Position numbers and translations under genes: made by a program. A stretch of 64,000 nt of DNA from Chamaecyparis obtusa (lineage: Eukaryota; Streptophyta; Pinopsida; Cupressales; Cupressaceae), in the NCBI GenBank assembly GCA_027943335.1, contig BSBK01001580.1:831501-895500 (forward strand), in the 5' to 3' direction. The notes beneath the pieces were generated by a model, which was not told the DNA's origin, did not search any database, and was given only the letters and a program-made list of their open reading frames with translations. Of the stretch, positions 11,151 to 22,683 are shown in pieces; positions within the stretch are counted from its first letter, which is position 1, and the number at the start of each line of letters is the position of its first letter.

Positions 11151-12640
11151 ATTTGGGAATAGAAGAGGCTCCAAAAATTGTACACTTGGCTAAATCTTTA
11201 TCACCTCAAGAAAAGAAAGCCTACACTGAGTTCCTCCAAAAGAAGAAAATTAATTTTGCATGGACATATTTAGACATGCCAGGGTTGGACACTAATCTCA
11301 TTATGCATCATTTGTCCATAGCTCCAAGTGTCAAAATAGTCAAACAAAAGTTGAGGAAAATGCACCCTCATATAGCTCTTTTAGTGAAAGATGAATTAGA
11401 AAAGCTCCTTGGTGCAAGGTTCATTAGAGCCATAGACTATGCTGACTAGATCTCCAACATTGTACCTATTTCTAAACATGATAAATCCATCTGAATCTAC
11501 ACAGATTTTAGAGATCTTAACAGAGCATGCCCAAAGGATGATTTTCCACTTCCTAACATAGACATGATAGTGGACATGACGGCGGGCTATGAGATCTATT
11601 CCTTGATGGATGGTTTTTCTGGGTATAATCAGATCAAGATTACTCTTGAGGATTAGGAAAAGACTGCATTCGCATGCACATGGGGTACTTATTGTTGGAA
11701 CGTCATGCCCTTTGGATTGAAAAATGTAGGAGCTACTTATCAAAGAGCTATGACAACCATCTTCCATGACATGATGCATAAGAATATGGAAGATTATGTG
11801 GATGACACCCTTGCTAAGTCTAAGAAAAGAGGAACACATCTGGCTGATTTGGAAGTAATTCTGGATCACATGGAACAATTTCAACTAAGATTAAACCCAA
11901 AAAAGTGTGCATTTGGTGTTACTTCTAGAAAATTATTGGGATTCATCATTTCAGCCAAAGGGATAGAAGTGGACCCTGAAAAGGTCCAAGCCATTACAGA
12001 CATGCCACCTCCCAAAAATATCAATCAAATGAGGAGTCTTCAAGGATGCCTTCAATCCATAAGGAGGTTTATTTCACAATTGGTAGATAGAGTGCAACCC
12101 TTTAACAAAAACTTGCATAAAGGTGTTCAATGTGTCTGGAATGAGGATTGCCAGAAGAGCATGGATCAAATTAAGGAATACTTGGCAAGTCCTCCCATTT
12201 TAATGCCTCCCATTCTAGGAAAACCCCTCATTTTGTATGTCTCAGCTACTGAATCTTCACTAGGGGCATTGTTGGCTCAATTAGATGAACAAGGGAAAGA
12301 AAGGGCCATATATTATATTAGCCGCACACTTGTTGCTTATGAGGTCAATTATACTAGTATTGAAAAAGCTTGCCTTGTAGTAGTGTTTGCCTCTCAAAAG
12401 TTGTGACACTATATGCTTGCGCACACCATACATCTCATAGCAAAAATTGATCCTCTGAAATACTTTCTCGGTAAAGCTGCTCTCACGAGTATACTCACTA
12501 AATGGATGATGATTCTTTCTGAATTTGAAATAGAGTATATTGAGCGCAAGGCAATCAAAGGCCAAGCTATTGCAGATCAACTGGCTAATTTCCCAATTCA
12601 AGATAATATGCCCATTGAAGTCAATTTCCTAGATGAACAT
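11151..12640 (+). pseudogene. Tat-like reverse transcriptase and RNase H
   Basis: Reverse transcriptase copies element RNA into DNA and the linked RNase H removes the template. Motifs in order: KQKLRKMHPHIALLVKDE (fingers), ACPKDDFPLPNID and SLMDGFSGYNQIKI (first catalytic Asp, about 11605-11640), MPFGLKNVGATYQRAM, YVDDTLAKS (catalytic Asp pair, about 11797-11825), LLGFIISAKGIEVDPEK, then the connection and a gypsy-type RNase H with LYVSATESSLGALLAQ, whose usual acidic residue is replaced. Stops at 11447, 11491, 11656 and 12404 interrupt the frame. Family comparison suggests they were Trp, Arg, Gln and Arg or Trp codons, all explicable by C-to-T or G-to-A transitions. Confidence 0.85.
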
Positions 12641-13060
12641 CTTATTTACATGACTGAGAGATCCTGGAAACTGTTCTTTGATGGTTCCTACATGCAAAAC
12701 AATTCTGGAGCTGGTGTGTTGTTTGTCTGTCCACATGGGTACACTATTCTCAAATCTTACAAGTTACTCTTCTCATGCACAAACAACATAGCTAAATATG
12801 AGGCTTTAACAAATGGACTAAAAATAGCTATAGAATGGAATATCATAGAACTACATATCTATGGGGATTCTTAGCTGATCATCAATCAAGTCAATGAGAA
12901 ATACCAAACAAAATATGACAAGTTGATACCTTACAAAAAAATGGTTGATTCATTAAGATGATACTTTACTTTTGTCACCTTTCAGCAAATCCCTAGGGCT
13001 AAGAATAAAGTAGCTGATGCTATGGCCACCCTTGCTTCACTTCTTCAGTTAGAGGAACAT
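12641..13060 (+). pseudogene. Second (archaeal-type) RNase H of the Tat-like element
   Basis: A second RNase H domain follows the gypsy RNase H, the arrangement known from Tat-clade elements. Four acidic positions are recognisable: LFFDGSYMQNNSGAG (Asp), AKYEALTNGLKIA (Glu), LHIYGDS (Asp) and KVADAMATLASL (Asp). A TAG directly after GDS at 12872 stands where relatives have Gln (GDSQLI). A second stop follows near 12959. The domain would remove RNA primers or RNA template during reverse transcription. It is in the same frame as RT and integrase. Confidence 0.8.
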
Positions 13061-14421
13061 GAGTCCAGATATGAATTCCTGGTGGAAGAGCTATGTTATC
13101 CCATTTATGACTCTCAAGAAAGCCACATCATTTATACCCTTGTCAGTCACGACTCCTCCCGCTATGGTGCTATTTACTCATATCTCCATGATGGCATCAT
13201 CCTTGACACATTTAACTGATCTGAAAGAAGAAACCTTGTCTGTAACGCCTCTCGCCATTCCCTCATCTTTGGTGACTTGTATAGGATGGGTCTAGATGGG
13301 ACACTTCTTAGGTGCTTAGAAAAGGAGGAATCTGATCAAGCGCTAGTTGGCATCCATGAGGGCATATGTGGGGGACATTCTAATGGTCTTTCCATGGCTT
13401 GAAGGTTGCTTAGGGTGGGGTACTATTGGCCTACGATGCAGATAGATGCGGTAGCTTTTGCCAAGTCTTGTGAAAAATGTCAGAAACATGGACACTTGAT
13501 ACATGCTCCAGGTAGGGAGCTAATTCCTTCTATATCTCACTGGCCATTTCAGCGATGGGCCTTTGACCTTGTTGGTAAAATTCATCCCAACTCATCAGGT
13601 GGACATAAGTTCATTATCACTACTACTGACTACTTCACAAAATGGTTAGAGGTTGTTTCACTTTCTGTTGCCTCAGGCAAGACCGTGTCTTTATTCATTT
13701 TAAACCATATCATCTGTCGATATGGAGTGCCATCTGAGATCATCACTGACAATGGAGGTCAGTTCAAAAACAAGGACCTTACACAAATCTACCAAAGATT
13801 TAAGATAAAGCAACATTGGTCCTCCATTTACTTCCCACAAGGAAATGGTCAGGCAGAGGCTTCAAATAAAACCATTCTCAAGATTTTACACAGAACAGTT
13901 CATAAGAATGGTAGAGACTGGCACCTATAGATAAACCTAACCTTGTGGGCCTATAGAATGAGTATTCATACTCCAATAGGGGCTACTCCTTTTACCCTCA
14001 CATATGGCATTGAAGTAGTGTTACCTTTAGAGGTTGAGATTCCGTCACTTAGAGTCTCTCTCAAAGGTCTAGTTATAGATGAAGATTATCGCGCCATGAG
14101 ATTACAAGAATTGGAACTTCTGGATGAAAAGTGTAAAGCATCATTTGACCATATGAGGGTCTACCAAAAGTGGATGTCCAAAGCATTCAACAAAAAGGTT
14201 TGCCCTAGAGAATTCCAAGTAGGAGACCTTGTCCTGTGAGAGAATCCTACGAACCAAAAAAATAGAGAACAAAAGGGAAAATTCAAACCTAATTGGCTTG
14301 GCTTGGACCCTACATTATTACAAAAGCTTTTGGTATAGGTGCTTATTTACTATCTACTGGAGAGGGGGAGCAGCTCCCTGAGCCTATCAATGTTTTGCAC
14401 CTGAAGAAGTTCTATCCTTGA
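13061..14421 (+). pseudogene. Tat-like integrase
   Basis: Integrase joins element DNA ends to the chromosome. The HHCC zinc-binding region is visible (HEGICGGH at about 13350-13380 and CEKCQKHGH at about 13470). The catalytic core has Asp in RWAFDLVGK, Asp in EIITDNGGQF and Glu in NGQAEASNK, so the full triad is present. The C-terminal GPY/F-type region (GPYIITKAFGIGAYLL) is reached after a frameshift near 14310, and the protein ends at the TGA 14419-14421 after LHLKKFYP. Premature stops lie at 13928 (WHL*INL), 14237 and near 13400. Apart from those and the frameshift the domain is well preserved. Confidence 0.85.
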
Positions 14422-16209
14422 TGCCCGTTCTGTCTGGGGGCATCCTTTGTATATACCTTATTGATCCTGAAAAAATTCCAAAAAATTCATATATGATGCT
14501 GAAAAAATACAAGAAAATAAAAAAAATCCAAAAAATCCAAAAAAAATTGAAAAAGTGCCTTGGTGAAAACCTAGAAACAGGTGCCTTGGTAGCAGAAAAT
14601 ACAAAAAAATTATAAAAAATCCTGAAAAAATTCTTCCAAGTGGTGAAAACATGGAAACGGGTGCTACTTGAGGCCTTTGCACCCCTATTTCTTAGCATGC
14701 ATCCTCGACACTTAGCCTTTCTCCATCATGCCTTGTCCTTGTTGCCTTGGTTTGGAATTGGTCTTTGTCTTTGTCTAGGGGGCATCACTATGTTAGCTTT
14801 GGTCTCTTGGATATGCTTGTTTTTAGGACACCTCGCAAATGGTGTTTTTCAACACCAACCCAACTGTGTTCTTCAACACAACCCCTGACATTGAGTGTTT
14901 TTCAACACTTATCAGTTTGGTCTTATCCAGTTTGGTCATGTGATCTTACCTGCTTGCAAGCATTCGATCCTTACCCTCAAAACTCAGTATCAGTTTACAC
15001 ACTTAAATTTTTAAATGCAACATTTAATGCTTGAGATATGTCATGATTTTGTTTCTTTGTGTGCTGACTGTTATTGATTTTCATTGAGTGTCCCTGTCTA
15101 ATAAGTCTTTCCATGATACATAGCTAGAAGACTTGGGTCATGGGGCATGTTTTTATTTTCTTTCTACTTGTGGGTGTCACCCTGAACCTCTTCAGTGTCT
15201 CTTGTTGTCTCCTTGACACACTTAGGAGATTTAAGGCATCATCCTTGACAGTTTTTGCACAACCGTTCTTATGGTCATCCTAGCGTTTATGCCTTGATGC
15301 AAGTGTGGTTTTGCTACATTAAATTGGGCAAACTAACATTGCAGTCATCTTGACCTTTATGTCCTTGATGCTCATGTTAGAATCTTTCCACAGTCCAATC
15401 TGATATAAATCATATTCATATCTTCATAGTTATGTTTGTCACTAGTGATGATTGTGTGATCGTCTGATGTCTGGTAATAATGGCCCTATGATGAAAATAA
15501 GTTCTCTTACATTCTCTAATGAATGATGAACACAAAAATCCTATGTTACCCTATTGCAAGTATACCTTTGCATTTCCATGTAGCTTGCATTATTTAGACT
15601 TGATGTTAAATTTGCACTTTTAGGTTGCATTATGAGTTTGAGAGGGTTTCCTTCATCTTTCTTGTGGACTTTTAGTCAACTATGGTCATGTTTTGATCTT
15701 CATTTCCTTATCTTCTTTCGTGATCTCAATCAAAATTCCCTATCTTAAATAGTTGATTGATTTTGGGGCATCTTCTTTCTGGAGGCAAATTCTCTTTCTT
15801 CTCTCCATTTCTTTCCATTTCTTCCAAACTTCTATCTTCCATTCTCTTTCACCCCACTTCTTTTCTTCTAATTCAACCTTGGGGCATAATCTTTCTTGGT
15901 AAGATAACTTAGTTCTGTGATTCTTATATCTTTCATCTTACATCAAGAACCTTATCTTTAGTTTGATTTGATCAAATTTATTAATTTACTATTTCTCCTC
16001 TATCTCATTTTGATTTTGATCATGTGGGGGCAGTACCTACCAAACTTCAATGCTTGATTCAGCTTTATCAAATTTATCAATTGCTTCTCTTGGGGCAACC
16101 TTTCTTGAGATTGTTATCTCTTATTTGAGACTTGACAATTACCTATTCATAGGTGTTGGCCTTGTCTTTTTCAGTCTTCTTATCTATGTCCTGATGTGTT
16201 CCCATCCAT
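14422..16209 (+). other. 3' untranslated region of the Tat-like element
   Basis: 1.8 kb between the pol stop and the LTR-proximal repeats, with no credible coding. Visible: an A-rich block with GAAAAAATTCC-type repeats at about 14465-14640; a strongly pyrimidine-rich stretch (TTTCTT/CCATTTC) at about 15775-15870; and a loosely repeated phrase around TTGGGGCA followed by CTTTCTT, near 15760, 15880 and 16090. I see no second ORF after integrase in this element. Confidence 0.6.
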
Positions 16210-16320
16210 CGAACACACATTTGGGTTGTTTTGTGATCCCAAATTGATCTCACACTTCAATTCCATTTTTTTACTGCATGTGATCCCGAGTCGACCTCAC
16301 ATTAGTCAAAGAGGGGAAAA
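16210..16320 (+). repeat. 3' flank and polypurine tract of the Tat-like element
   Basis: GTCAAAGAGGGGAAAA ends directly at the LTR start (16321). It is a textbook PPT for plus-strand priming. The 110 bases from 16210 match the inverse of 6990-7100, including one GTGATCCCGAGTCGACCTCA unit of the short repeat. Confidence 0.8.
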
Positions 16321-17303
16321 TGTATGCACCCTAAAATGGTCGCCTAGACTTTGGGCCCCATTTATTCAATTTGTCAAATATCAATTTTCTAAATCAATGC
16401 TTTACAATATATTCAAATCAATTTCCTTGATCAAATCATAACTATTTCAATCATTTCAATAATCTCCTAAGGTTTAATCATGTCATCAATAATTTTATTT
16501 AATTAAAAGAAATAATCCCTTTTAAATAAATAAAATAACTTTATTTAATTGAAAGTAATATCTCTTACGTAAAATAAATTTATTTAATTAAAACCCTTTT
16601 TAATTAAATGATTTAATTTAATTTAATTAATATTCATCTTTTAATTAAATAACCTTATTTTATTTAATTAAAAGAGAATTATTCTTTTAAAATAAATAAA
16701 ATCCTCTCAAAAGATCTTTTGTGATGAAAAAAGGAAATAAGTGAAATAAAAATAAATAAAATAAAGAGATTTCCTTTTCTCTCCACACTTTCTAAAAATG
16801 AGATTTCTTTTCTCCTTTTGCATTAATCCCGCATTGATCTTGGAGATGCATTCAATTCCTCATTTTCCTAGATAAGGAGCCCTCTCCTTCTTAATTAAGG
16901 ATTCCAGAATTTTCATATTATTATTATGCTGCAATTTTCATTAGAGCTTTTGAGATCATCATTTAGCTTGCACATTTACATTTTAGTTTAATATTGCATT
17001 TTAGTTTAATTTTCATAATAGATTGATTAGCAAAGTAGTTCATTTGTTGAATTGCAATCATATAGTTTAATTTTATTTTCATGCATGAACTATATTCAAT
17101 GGAGATTAGCATGCTTGCTATTCATCTTTGAATCTCTCATTCCAGGGTGTACTTGCATGGGTTGACTAGGTCGATCTCAGGGCCTTATAATCAATCCATG
17201 CACATGCTTGGATAGAGAGCTGTGAGTTGATTTATGAGGGCTCATTCTTGAGTCTCCTTGCATATAAGGATTCACAGAAGTGTACCACATCTTGGTGTAC
17301 ACA
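16321..17303 (+). repeat. 3' LTR (983 bases) of the Tat-like element
   Basis: Begins TGTATGCACCCTAAAA after the PPT and ends GGTGTACACA directly before the target duplication AATGG (17304-17308). Its inverted partner is 6007-6989. The copies have equal length but scattered substitutions, so the insertion is not recent. The central part is AT-rich, with TTTAATTAAA-type runs. Confidence 0.92.
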
Positions 17304-18239
17304 AATGGAAAATAGCATTCAAGACTACTAAAGGTTTGTTTGAGTGGTTAGTAATTCCCTTTGGCTTAAGCAATGCCCCTAGCACTTTTATGAGGTTCAT
17401 GAATGAGATATTCATTGATTTTATTGGCAAATTTTTTGTTGTTTACCTTGATGACATAATAATTTTCATTCATAGCAAGGAAGACTATCTTGATCATGTG
17501 GAATAGGTACTAAGAAGACTCCATCAACACAAGTTGGTAATCAACTTGGAAAAGTGCATGTTTATGAGGAAGGAACTTGTGTTCCTAGGATTTGTGATCT
17601 CACAAGGTACCCTCAAGATGGATCCTGAGAAGGTAGAAGCAATCATTAATTGGCCTCCACCAAAGAACCAAGGTGATGTAAGAAGCTTCCATGGACTTGC
17701 AATATTCTATAGGAAGTTTATCAAAAATTTCAGTCATGTGTGTGCACCAATGCTTGAAAGTATTAAAGGTGGAAAGAAGACTAAATTTGTGTGGACAAAG
17801 GAAGCCAATGATTCTTTCCAATACTTGAAGAATAGAGTCTCCCAATACCCTATCTTGGTCCTCCCTGATTTTAACAAAGTCTTCACTATGGAGACAGATG
17901 CAATCAATTTGGCTATAGGTGCAGTCCTAAGCCAAGAAGGCAAGGTAGTTGGTTTCTTCTCAGAGACATTGAATGAGGCTAAAAGAAAGTACTTTGCATA
18001 TGACCTAGAGCTCTAGGCCATGGTCCAAGCTCTCAAGAAATGGAGGCACTATTTGATACCAAAAGAGTTTGTAGCATACACTAACAACCATGCATTAAGT
18101 TTCTTAAATTCTCAAGAGAAACTCTTTGTCAAACATTTTGAAATGGGTAGAGCCGTTGTAGGCCTATACATTCAACATCAAGCATAAAAAGGGTGTAGCA
18201 AACAAAGTTGTTAATGCCCTTAGCAGGAGAATTGGTCTG
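17304..18239 (+). pseudogene. Chromovirus reverse transcriptase second half and RNase H
   Basis: Continues the RT interrupted at 2922. Motifs: AFKTTKGLFEWLVIPFGLSN, APSTFMRFMN, then FVVYLDDIIIF with the catalytic YLDD box intact (about 17440-17470), and FLGFVISQGTLKMDPEKVEAI. A TAG at 17504 (DHVE*VLRRL) stands where relatives have Gln. The RNase H begins with VFTMETDAINLAIGAVLSQ (acidic residue kept). A TAG lies at 18014 (LEL*AMVQALKKW), and AYTNNHALSF shows Asn where relatives have a catalytic Asp. A frameshift near 18150 moves the end (KKGVANKVVNALSRR) into the integrase frame. Confidence 0.88.
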
Positions 18240-19727
18240 ATTGAAGAAGTTCAATTACAAAGTGTGGGAATTGAGTCCCTCAAACACTTGTACCTGGATG
18301 ATCCTGACTTTGCAGAGATATATCAGATTTGCACAAAGATGGTTGGCCGATACCACACTAATTTTTCTAAATATCTGATTCAAAATGGAATTCTATTCAA
18401 AGGAGCACAACTATGTATACCAAAATGCTCGATGAGGACAAACATAATAAGAGAGAAGCACTATGGTGGCCTAGGAGGTCACTTTGGCATTGATAAGACA
18501 ACAGACATGGTGAAGAGGAGCTATTTTTGGCCTAAGGTGAACAATGATGTCAAGAAATTTATAGAGACTTGCACAATCTACCAGCAAGCTAAAGGAATGA
18601 CAACAAATCAAGGGCTCTGCCAACCCTTACCAATCCCTTCAAGACCTTGGGAGTCCATCTCAATGGATTTTGTAATGGGACTGCCTAAGGCTAAGAAAGG
18701 ATTTGATAGTGTTTTTGTCATAGTGGATAGGTTCAGCAAAATGGTTCATTTTGTACCATGCAAAAGTAAAAATGATGCATCTCACATAGCCAATCTCTTC
18801 TTCAAAGAAGTGGTCAAAATTCATGGCTTACCTCAGACAATTGTATTTGATAGGGATGTAAAATTCCAAGGACATTTTTGGAGGACACTCTTCAAGAAGT
18901 TGGGAACAAACCTCACCTATAGCTCTACCTATCCCCCACAAACAAATGGGCAGACTGAGGTAGTAAATAGATCCCTAGGCAATCTCCTAAGATGCATAAC
19001 CAAGCAATATTCTCAAAGTTGGGATACACTCCTACCCCAATTAGATTTTTCATTCAATGACTCTATAAACAGGTCAACCGGTAAGACTCCATTCCAAGCA
19101 GTATATGGCCTTCATCCCAAAGGACTATTAGATCTGATTGAACTTCCATCTGACTTCAAAGTTAGTGCTCAAGGCTAAGAAATGGTAGAGCTCATCACAA
19201 AGGTACAATAGGAGGTAAAAGAAGCATTACAAAGGTCAACTTTGAAGTGTAAAGAAAGTGTTGATAAAAGAAGAAGAGAGGTCCACTTCAAAGTGGGAGA
19301 CAAGGTTTGGGAATTCCTAAGGAAAGAGAGACTACCTAAGGGTAGATACTCCAAACTACAAATGAAGAAAGTAGGTCCATGTAGCATACTAAATAAAATA
19401 GGTGAGAATGCCTATGAAATCTCTCTTCCTCCAACCTTGCAAATCTCTCCATTATTCAATGTGGCAAACCTCACACCATACAAAGCTACAACAGGTTCAA
19501 TGAATGAGCAAGGTGAGGACACAAACATCAAAGATGGAGAATATGTCACAAATCTTCCCCAAAGCAAACCAGTGGAGTTAGAAGAAATTTTGGACACAAA
19601 TTGATTAAGTCAGACCAAAACTAAGAAGTACATGCAGTACTTAGTCAAATGGAAGGGACTCCCCAACATAGATGCTACATGGCTGACCAAAGATCAAATC
19701 AAACAACATGGGACTTCGGTGGAGTAG
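18240..19727 (+). pseudogene. Chromovirus integrase with C-terminal chromodomain
   Basis: Zinc region: EKHYGGLGGHFG is followed by FIETCTIYQQAK, where Tyr stands at the second Cys. Core triad present: Asp in ISMDFVMGLP, Asp in IVFDRDVKF, Glu in NGQTEVVNRS. Then come PLFNVANLTPY and, after a TGA at about 19603 (family Arg, CGA to TGA), a chromodomain-like segment with YLVKWKGLPNIDATW, ending at TAG 19725-19727. In chromoviruses this module directs integration to modified chromatin. Stops at 19177 and 19210 interrupt the core-to-tail region. The chromodomain is the basis for calling this element a chromovirus. Confidence 0.88.
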
Positions 19728-19757
19728 TTATCCTCAAGTAGGGACTTGAGTTTTAAA

Positions 19758-21250
19758 ACTCAAGGGGAGTATGGTGGAGGAGAACCTACTCTAGACTCAA
19801 CAAACAATACTCTTTAGAGTCCCAAGCACATCTAGTTTAGTTTAGATTCATTAGTCAAGCACCTAGACCAAGTTGTGAGGCCTAGTTCTAGGATTGGCAC
19901 AACTATAAGCCCCTAGCTAACTATGGTCAAAAGTGGTCAATGGGTCTAAAATCATAGGATTTTACTTATCTTCATGTTTTTAATGTTTTAGATCCATGTT
20001 GGATCACTAGGATAGGTTTAGACCAAGTTTGGTCTCCTAGAAAGCAAAAGTTGCAAAAATGTTGTAAAAGTTGCTTAGCAACTTTAACAACTTCTTGCCA
20101 AAAGTTGTAATCATGCCCCCCAAGGTCAGATAGTTTAAATTTCAGTTGTAACCAATGGGGGAAGCCTTCAATAAGCCCTTTCAGGCATAACTTGGCATTT
20201 GAATCAATAAGAAAAAAAACCATTTCTCTACAATTCTCGGGAACAGTGCCCTAGTACGGATGGGTACAGACTAGTGTGCATGAATCTTTGAGACCAAAAG
20301 TTTTTTCATCCAATCTACTTTCATCTACAATTGGATTCATGTTCTAGTTCATCCTAGTTTAGAAGATATCTAGGTTTCTTGTGTGCTTGCCTGGATTGAA
20401 GGTCTCCAGTAGGATTTCCGATAGGGTTTGATCTTTTGACCCAATTCCACCATGGGAATCTGATGCCCCTTGGTGGAATTAGACCTTTGTTTATGCACTT
20501 TCACAATATGCAGTTTAGAGGTGGATTTTTGGAGGGATTTGGTTTCACCACAAAGCCCTAGGTGTACATCTCTATGTGTGCACCAGTGTGTGACTTAGGA
20601 CAGTCACCATAGACTTTGGTTGGGGATTCATCAAGACTCCAAAACTTGGATTCTAAGGTCTTTTATATATCCACACATGTCTCCATACTTAGTTTGTGCA
20701 TTGGCTTAGGAGAAAGAGCACTTGTAGTACATTTGGAGACCTAATTAGGCCTATTAGCCTGGTCTAACATTGTAACATCAGTGACTTCTACTTGTCTCCA
20801 CTCCTTGGTGCTTGGATATGTTTTATAAACCCCAAAAGGGTATCAGAATCCCTAACCAATCCATTATCTCATTTCAGAACATTTTGACTTATGTTCAAAT
20901 TTCCTTCTAGGAAGGGCTACAAGCCAAATCCTTGGTTAATGAAGCAACCTAGTGTTGTGGGTGGCTTGTAAATGAAAGAACCATTGGAACTAAAGAAATA
21001 GGACCTAAATAGGCTAGATCAGTGATTGAAGACCACCCCTGATCTTATAAGTCATTTCATGGGGTTTGGTTGTCTATTGGGCTAAGGAAACCTCTTAGTA
21101 ACTTCTCAATTGTTGGTGTTTTGGACTTGGCATAGCCTAGTGATTAGGTTGCCTTGGGTGTTTGGGTTGTGATAACCATTTCCCCTCCTTACCATACTTG
21201 TGATAAATATTGGGCACTTGGACCCCTATTTGGGTAGTTGAGACCTTGAA
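19758..21250 (+). repeat. PPT and 3' LTR of the chromovirus, right border uncertain
   Basis: CTCAAGGGGAGTA at 19759-19771 is a PPT, and the LTR appears to start TGGTGGAGG at 19772. LTR-like content follows: repeated GCAACTTT/AAAGTTGC segments at 20045-20110, an AATAAG plus A-run at 20205 and a TATA-like TTTATAAACC at about 20822. With no 5' copy to compare, the true end is unknown; 21250 is an estimate. Confidence 0.55.
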
Positions 21251-21950
21251 ACTCACCATTTGTTCACTGTTTGGAGGCTTCCACTTGCCACTTTGCATTA
21301 GAAGATGGGTGCATTTATAATAAGATGATGTGTTTGAAAGGATTTTGTCCTACATGTGATGTTTGCAAAATTTTCATAGATTCTTACATCTTGATAACAC
21401 ACATGAAATTGGGCAGGAACTCATTTTTGTTAGAAAATACAAGTCAGTCACATATGGTGTTAAATATGGAAAAGAATTAAAGAGATGTGAGTTAGTGAAA
21501 AGAGAAATATGCGTAGATGATTTTATGAAGATGTTTCAACACAAACTAATTTATGAGTACATAGGTCACACACATAGAGCTAGGTAGTTAGATGACCAAT
21601 TCAAGTTGTGTAAGTACACTTTCCCCTTTAGTACTATTGTCTTTGTCATTGATTTTTCAGAGAATTATACACTAAAACCTCAAAATGAAGTATAACTTAT
21701 GGATTACCACTCTACACAAGTTTCAATTTTTGTACACATAGTATTCATGCATGCACATGATAGCATAGAGGAGGACATAAAGGTTATAAGAGAGTATCAC
21801 TTCTATATCAGCGATAATCCTACACATTCTTAGAGTTTATGCAAGGATGCTTTAAAGTGTTCTATGACATTTTAAGGGAAAGAGGTATACAATACAACCA
21901 ACACTTAATATGGTCAAACAATTGCACCTCACAATTCAATAATACAAGGA
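21251..21950. other. Unassigned sequence
   Basis: Seven hundred bases with only short frames. A Cys-containing frame at 21271-21480 (FCPTCDVCKIF) looks suggestive but has no flanking domain and is probably chance. I see no repeat, tRNA gene or retroelement motif. It may belong to the chromovirus LTR or to older host sequence. Confidence 0.3.
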
Positions 21951-22090
21951 TGAAAAGAGTAGAATGTGTTTTCTATATTCAACTGATCTTCGAATACAAT
22001 TATATAACGTAGTAAATAGTTAACCAATAAATATTAACTACTTACGAGAACGGAGGTGAGTAGTTAATCGAACTGTAATGTATTATGCCA
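21951..22090 (-). repeat. 3' LTR of the gag-only element (140 bases)
   Basis: Shares TAGAATGTGTTTTCTATATT and most of the remaining length with 24275-24414. On the minus strand it starts TGGCATAATA and ends TCTTTTCA. It contains paired TAGTTAA/TTAACTA inverted motifs, also present in the other copy. Confidence 0.85.
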
Positions 22091-22683
22091 ATATTCCTCT
22101 CCTTAATACATTGATCCTAAATGATCATACTCACATTGCCCTAGGAACCCCCCCTTAAGCCTTACATAACAAAACATGTTGTTTAAATAATACGAATACA
22201 TATTTTGAGAAAATATTCTTTTGAAGTAGTAGATCCTGAACCAATAAAGACTCCATCAAGCTGTCTTGTGACCCTCGGAAAGGTGTAGCTCTGAGTTGTG
22301 TTCTTAAGCTCTCAGTCCCAAACTCTCAAATCAAAGTCTTGAATTATTCAACAATGATCCCTAAGAGATGCAACAAATCTCTATCATTGTCTAGTGACCG
22401 CAAAAAAGGGTATAATTCTCGATCATATACTCTGAAGCTTGCTAGAAAACAATCCATCCTGAGCCCAAAATCAAGTCCCAAAACCTATCTTCAAAAAGAA
22501 TCTTCAATAGGCATGCATTCTACAAACTTGTCAGCATTAAAAAGCTAAACAAAATTGAAAACCAAAAACATGCCAAAAATGCTTCTCATGCAGAACACCA
22601 TCTCAAAGCAAGAAGTTGACTTGACATGATGGAAGTTCCTCCATCCTCTGACGCCACCAACCTCTAGATGCAAAGGTTCAAAG

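Larger units (their letters stand above)
2923..17303 (+). mobile_element. Tat-like Ty3/gypsy element nested in chromovirus RT, internally rearranged
   Basis: A 14,381-base insertion bounded by TG...CA and the 5-base duplication AATGG. The coding part (7201-14421) reads gag, protease, G-patch-like linker, RT, RNase H, second RNase H, integrase. An extra RNase H between RNase H and integrase is characteristic of the Tat clade. The right end is regular: PPT, then a 983-base LTR (16321-17303). The left end is not. Only the first 16 bases of the LTR (TGTATGCACCCTAAAA) stand at 2923-2938. The full second LTR lies at 6007-6989 in reverse orientation, with PBS on its outer side and PPT on its inner side. 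An inversion or an aberrant reverse-transcription product is likely. Confidence 0.85.
1268..21250 (+). mobile_element. Ty3/gypsy chromovirus, 5'-truncated, split by a nested element
   Basis: The plus-strand pieces 1268-2922 and 17304-19771 form one element: gag with a glycine/arginine-rich tail and zinc knuckle, protease, RT, RNase H, integrase, C-terminal chromodomain, PPT and the start of a 3' LTR. A chromodomain after integrase defines chromoviruses. The 5' LTR, PBS and gag start are missing; the element begins abruptly at about 1268. Bases 2923-17303 are a younger insertion inside RT. The right border of the 3' LTR was not found; 21250 is only where LTR-like sequence seems to end. Stops and frameshifts make it inactive. 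Confidence 0.8.

Noticed and set aside
14387..14698. Phe-rich minus-strand and Lys-rich plus-strand frames
   Set aside because: They arise from A-rich simple sequence in the 3' untranslated region.
21271..21480. Cys-rich peptide FCPTCDVC as a zinc-finger gene
   Set aside because: Short frame, no conserved flanking domain, no further evidence of coding.
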